Shown here: positions 63,913 to 64,000 of the stretch, piece after piece | Numbering within the stretch: position 1 is the first letter of the stretch | Layout of the letters: each line of letters begins with the position of its first letter | Source: Sandaracinaceae bacterium | Lineage (GTDB): Bacteria > Myxococcota_A > Polyangia > Polyangiales > Sandaracinaceae | Length of the DNA: 64,000 nt | Reading direction: 5' to 3' | Assembly: GCA_019637095.1 (NCBI GenBank) | Contig: JAHBWG010000040.1 | Coordinates: 21,605-85,604, forward strand | Position numbers and translations under genes: made by a program | Notes under the pieces: generated by a model | Told to the model about the DNA's origin: nothing | What the model saw: the letters and a program-made list of their open reading frames with translations, nothing else | Database searches by the model: none

Positions 63913-64000
63913 TCAACGACCGTCGACGATCGGGCGCGCACGCCGACGGCGCGCGAGCGGGAGCAGGAGCGCGAGGAGCGGCCAGCCCGCGCCCGCGCGC
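63913..64000 (-). CDS. Partial gene: MYXO-CTERM-like C-terminus
   Basis: Only the last 28 codons are in the window; the gene continues beyond the right edge. The readable end is GAGWPLLALLLPLARRRR followed by ARPIVDGR and TGA: a Gly-rich start, hydrophobic stretch and Arg cluster as in the MYXO-CTERM sorting signal. The expected Cys would be just outside the window. The protein is therefore probably exported and surface-anchored, but its body cannot be seen. Confidence 0.55.
   Translation of the reverse strand, partial: RAGAGWPLLALLLPLARRRRARPIVDGR

Overview
The window is about 64 kb of very GC-rich DNA from a predatory-type deltaproteobacterial lineage (Myxococcota, most like Polyangia/Sandaracinus; the genus is inference). 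The signs are a Hanks-type Ser/Thr kinase, MYXO-CTERM-like C-termini at both window ends, PEGA and MopE-like repeat proteins, more than a dozen secreted lipoproteins with low-complexity D/A/G/S spacers, a sigma-54 promoter and an NtrC-type activator. No rRNA, tRNA, CRISPR array, transposase or phage gene was found. Many starts are GTG or TTG, and about ten genes have a TANNNT hexamer 6 to 9 nt before the start codon with no Shine-Dalgarno, which suggests common leaderless transcription.

Layout. 0.1-3 kb: secreted matrixin-like protease, an Hpt-REC protein and a Ser/Thr kinase fused to a receiver. 3-10.8 kb: ruvC, amidase, purT, PPK2-type polyphosphate kinase, a kynureninase-like PLP enzyme, a secreted lipoprotein, a LysR protein reduced to its DNA-binding half, and map with a LysR-type operator between them. 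10.9-18.7 kb: Cys-repeat lipoprotein, small lipoprotein, serine hydrolase, then the minus-strand run gltX, CPBP protease, GT2 glycosyltransferase, SMUG1-type uracil-DNA glycosylase. 18.7-21.3 kb: an M16 peptidase pair, one catalytic and one lacking the zinc site. 21.3-32.7 kb: a 481-bp control region with a near-consensus sigma-54 promoter, then an outer-membrane barrel and two giant paralogous metzincin lipoproteins (about 1480 and 1640 residues), closed by two perfect hairpins. 32.7-40.4 kb: central carbon metabolism (pyruvate dehydrogenase E1 alpha, E1 beta and E2; fructose-1,6-bisphosphatase; phosphofructokinase) with a flippase-like membrane protein and an unusual lipoprotein-type isoaspartyl methyltransferase. 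40.4-47.7 kb: a lipoprotein metalloprotease, a glycan cluster (NeuD-like acyltransferase, glycosyltransferase, NodB deacetylase, methyltransferase), a radical SAM protein with a split cluster motif and a YkgJ-type Cys-cluster protein. 47.9-48.2 kb: an unusual cluster of five perfect inverted repeats with 3-nt loops. 48.2-64 kb: envelope genes on the minus strand: esterase-like lipoprotein with seven MopE-like repeats, NtrC-family activator, FG-GAP lipoprotein, PEGA protein, OmpA lipoprotein, DUF2141 protein, small barrel, two paralogous TULIP-like lipoproteins, and tolB.

Together the genes describe a cell that invests heavily in its outer membrane and secreted hydrolases. The most interesting candidates are the sigma-54 metzincin operon (21.4-32.7 kb), the mini-hairpin cluster (47.96-48.17 kb), the DNA-binding-domain-only LysR with its retained operator (9.7-10.04 kb), the TULIP-like pair after tolB, and the radical SAM protein with C-x24-CxxC.
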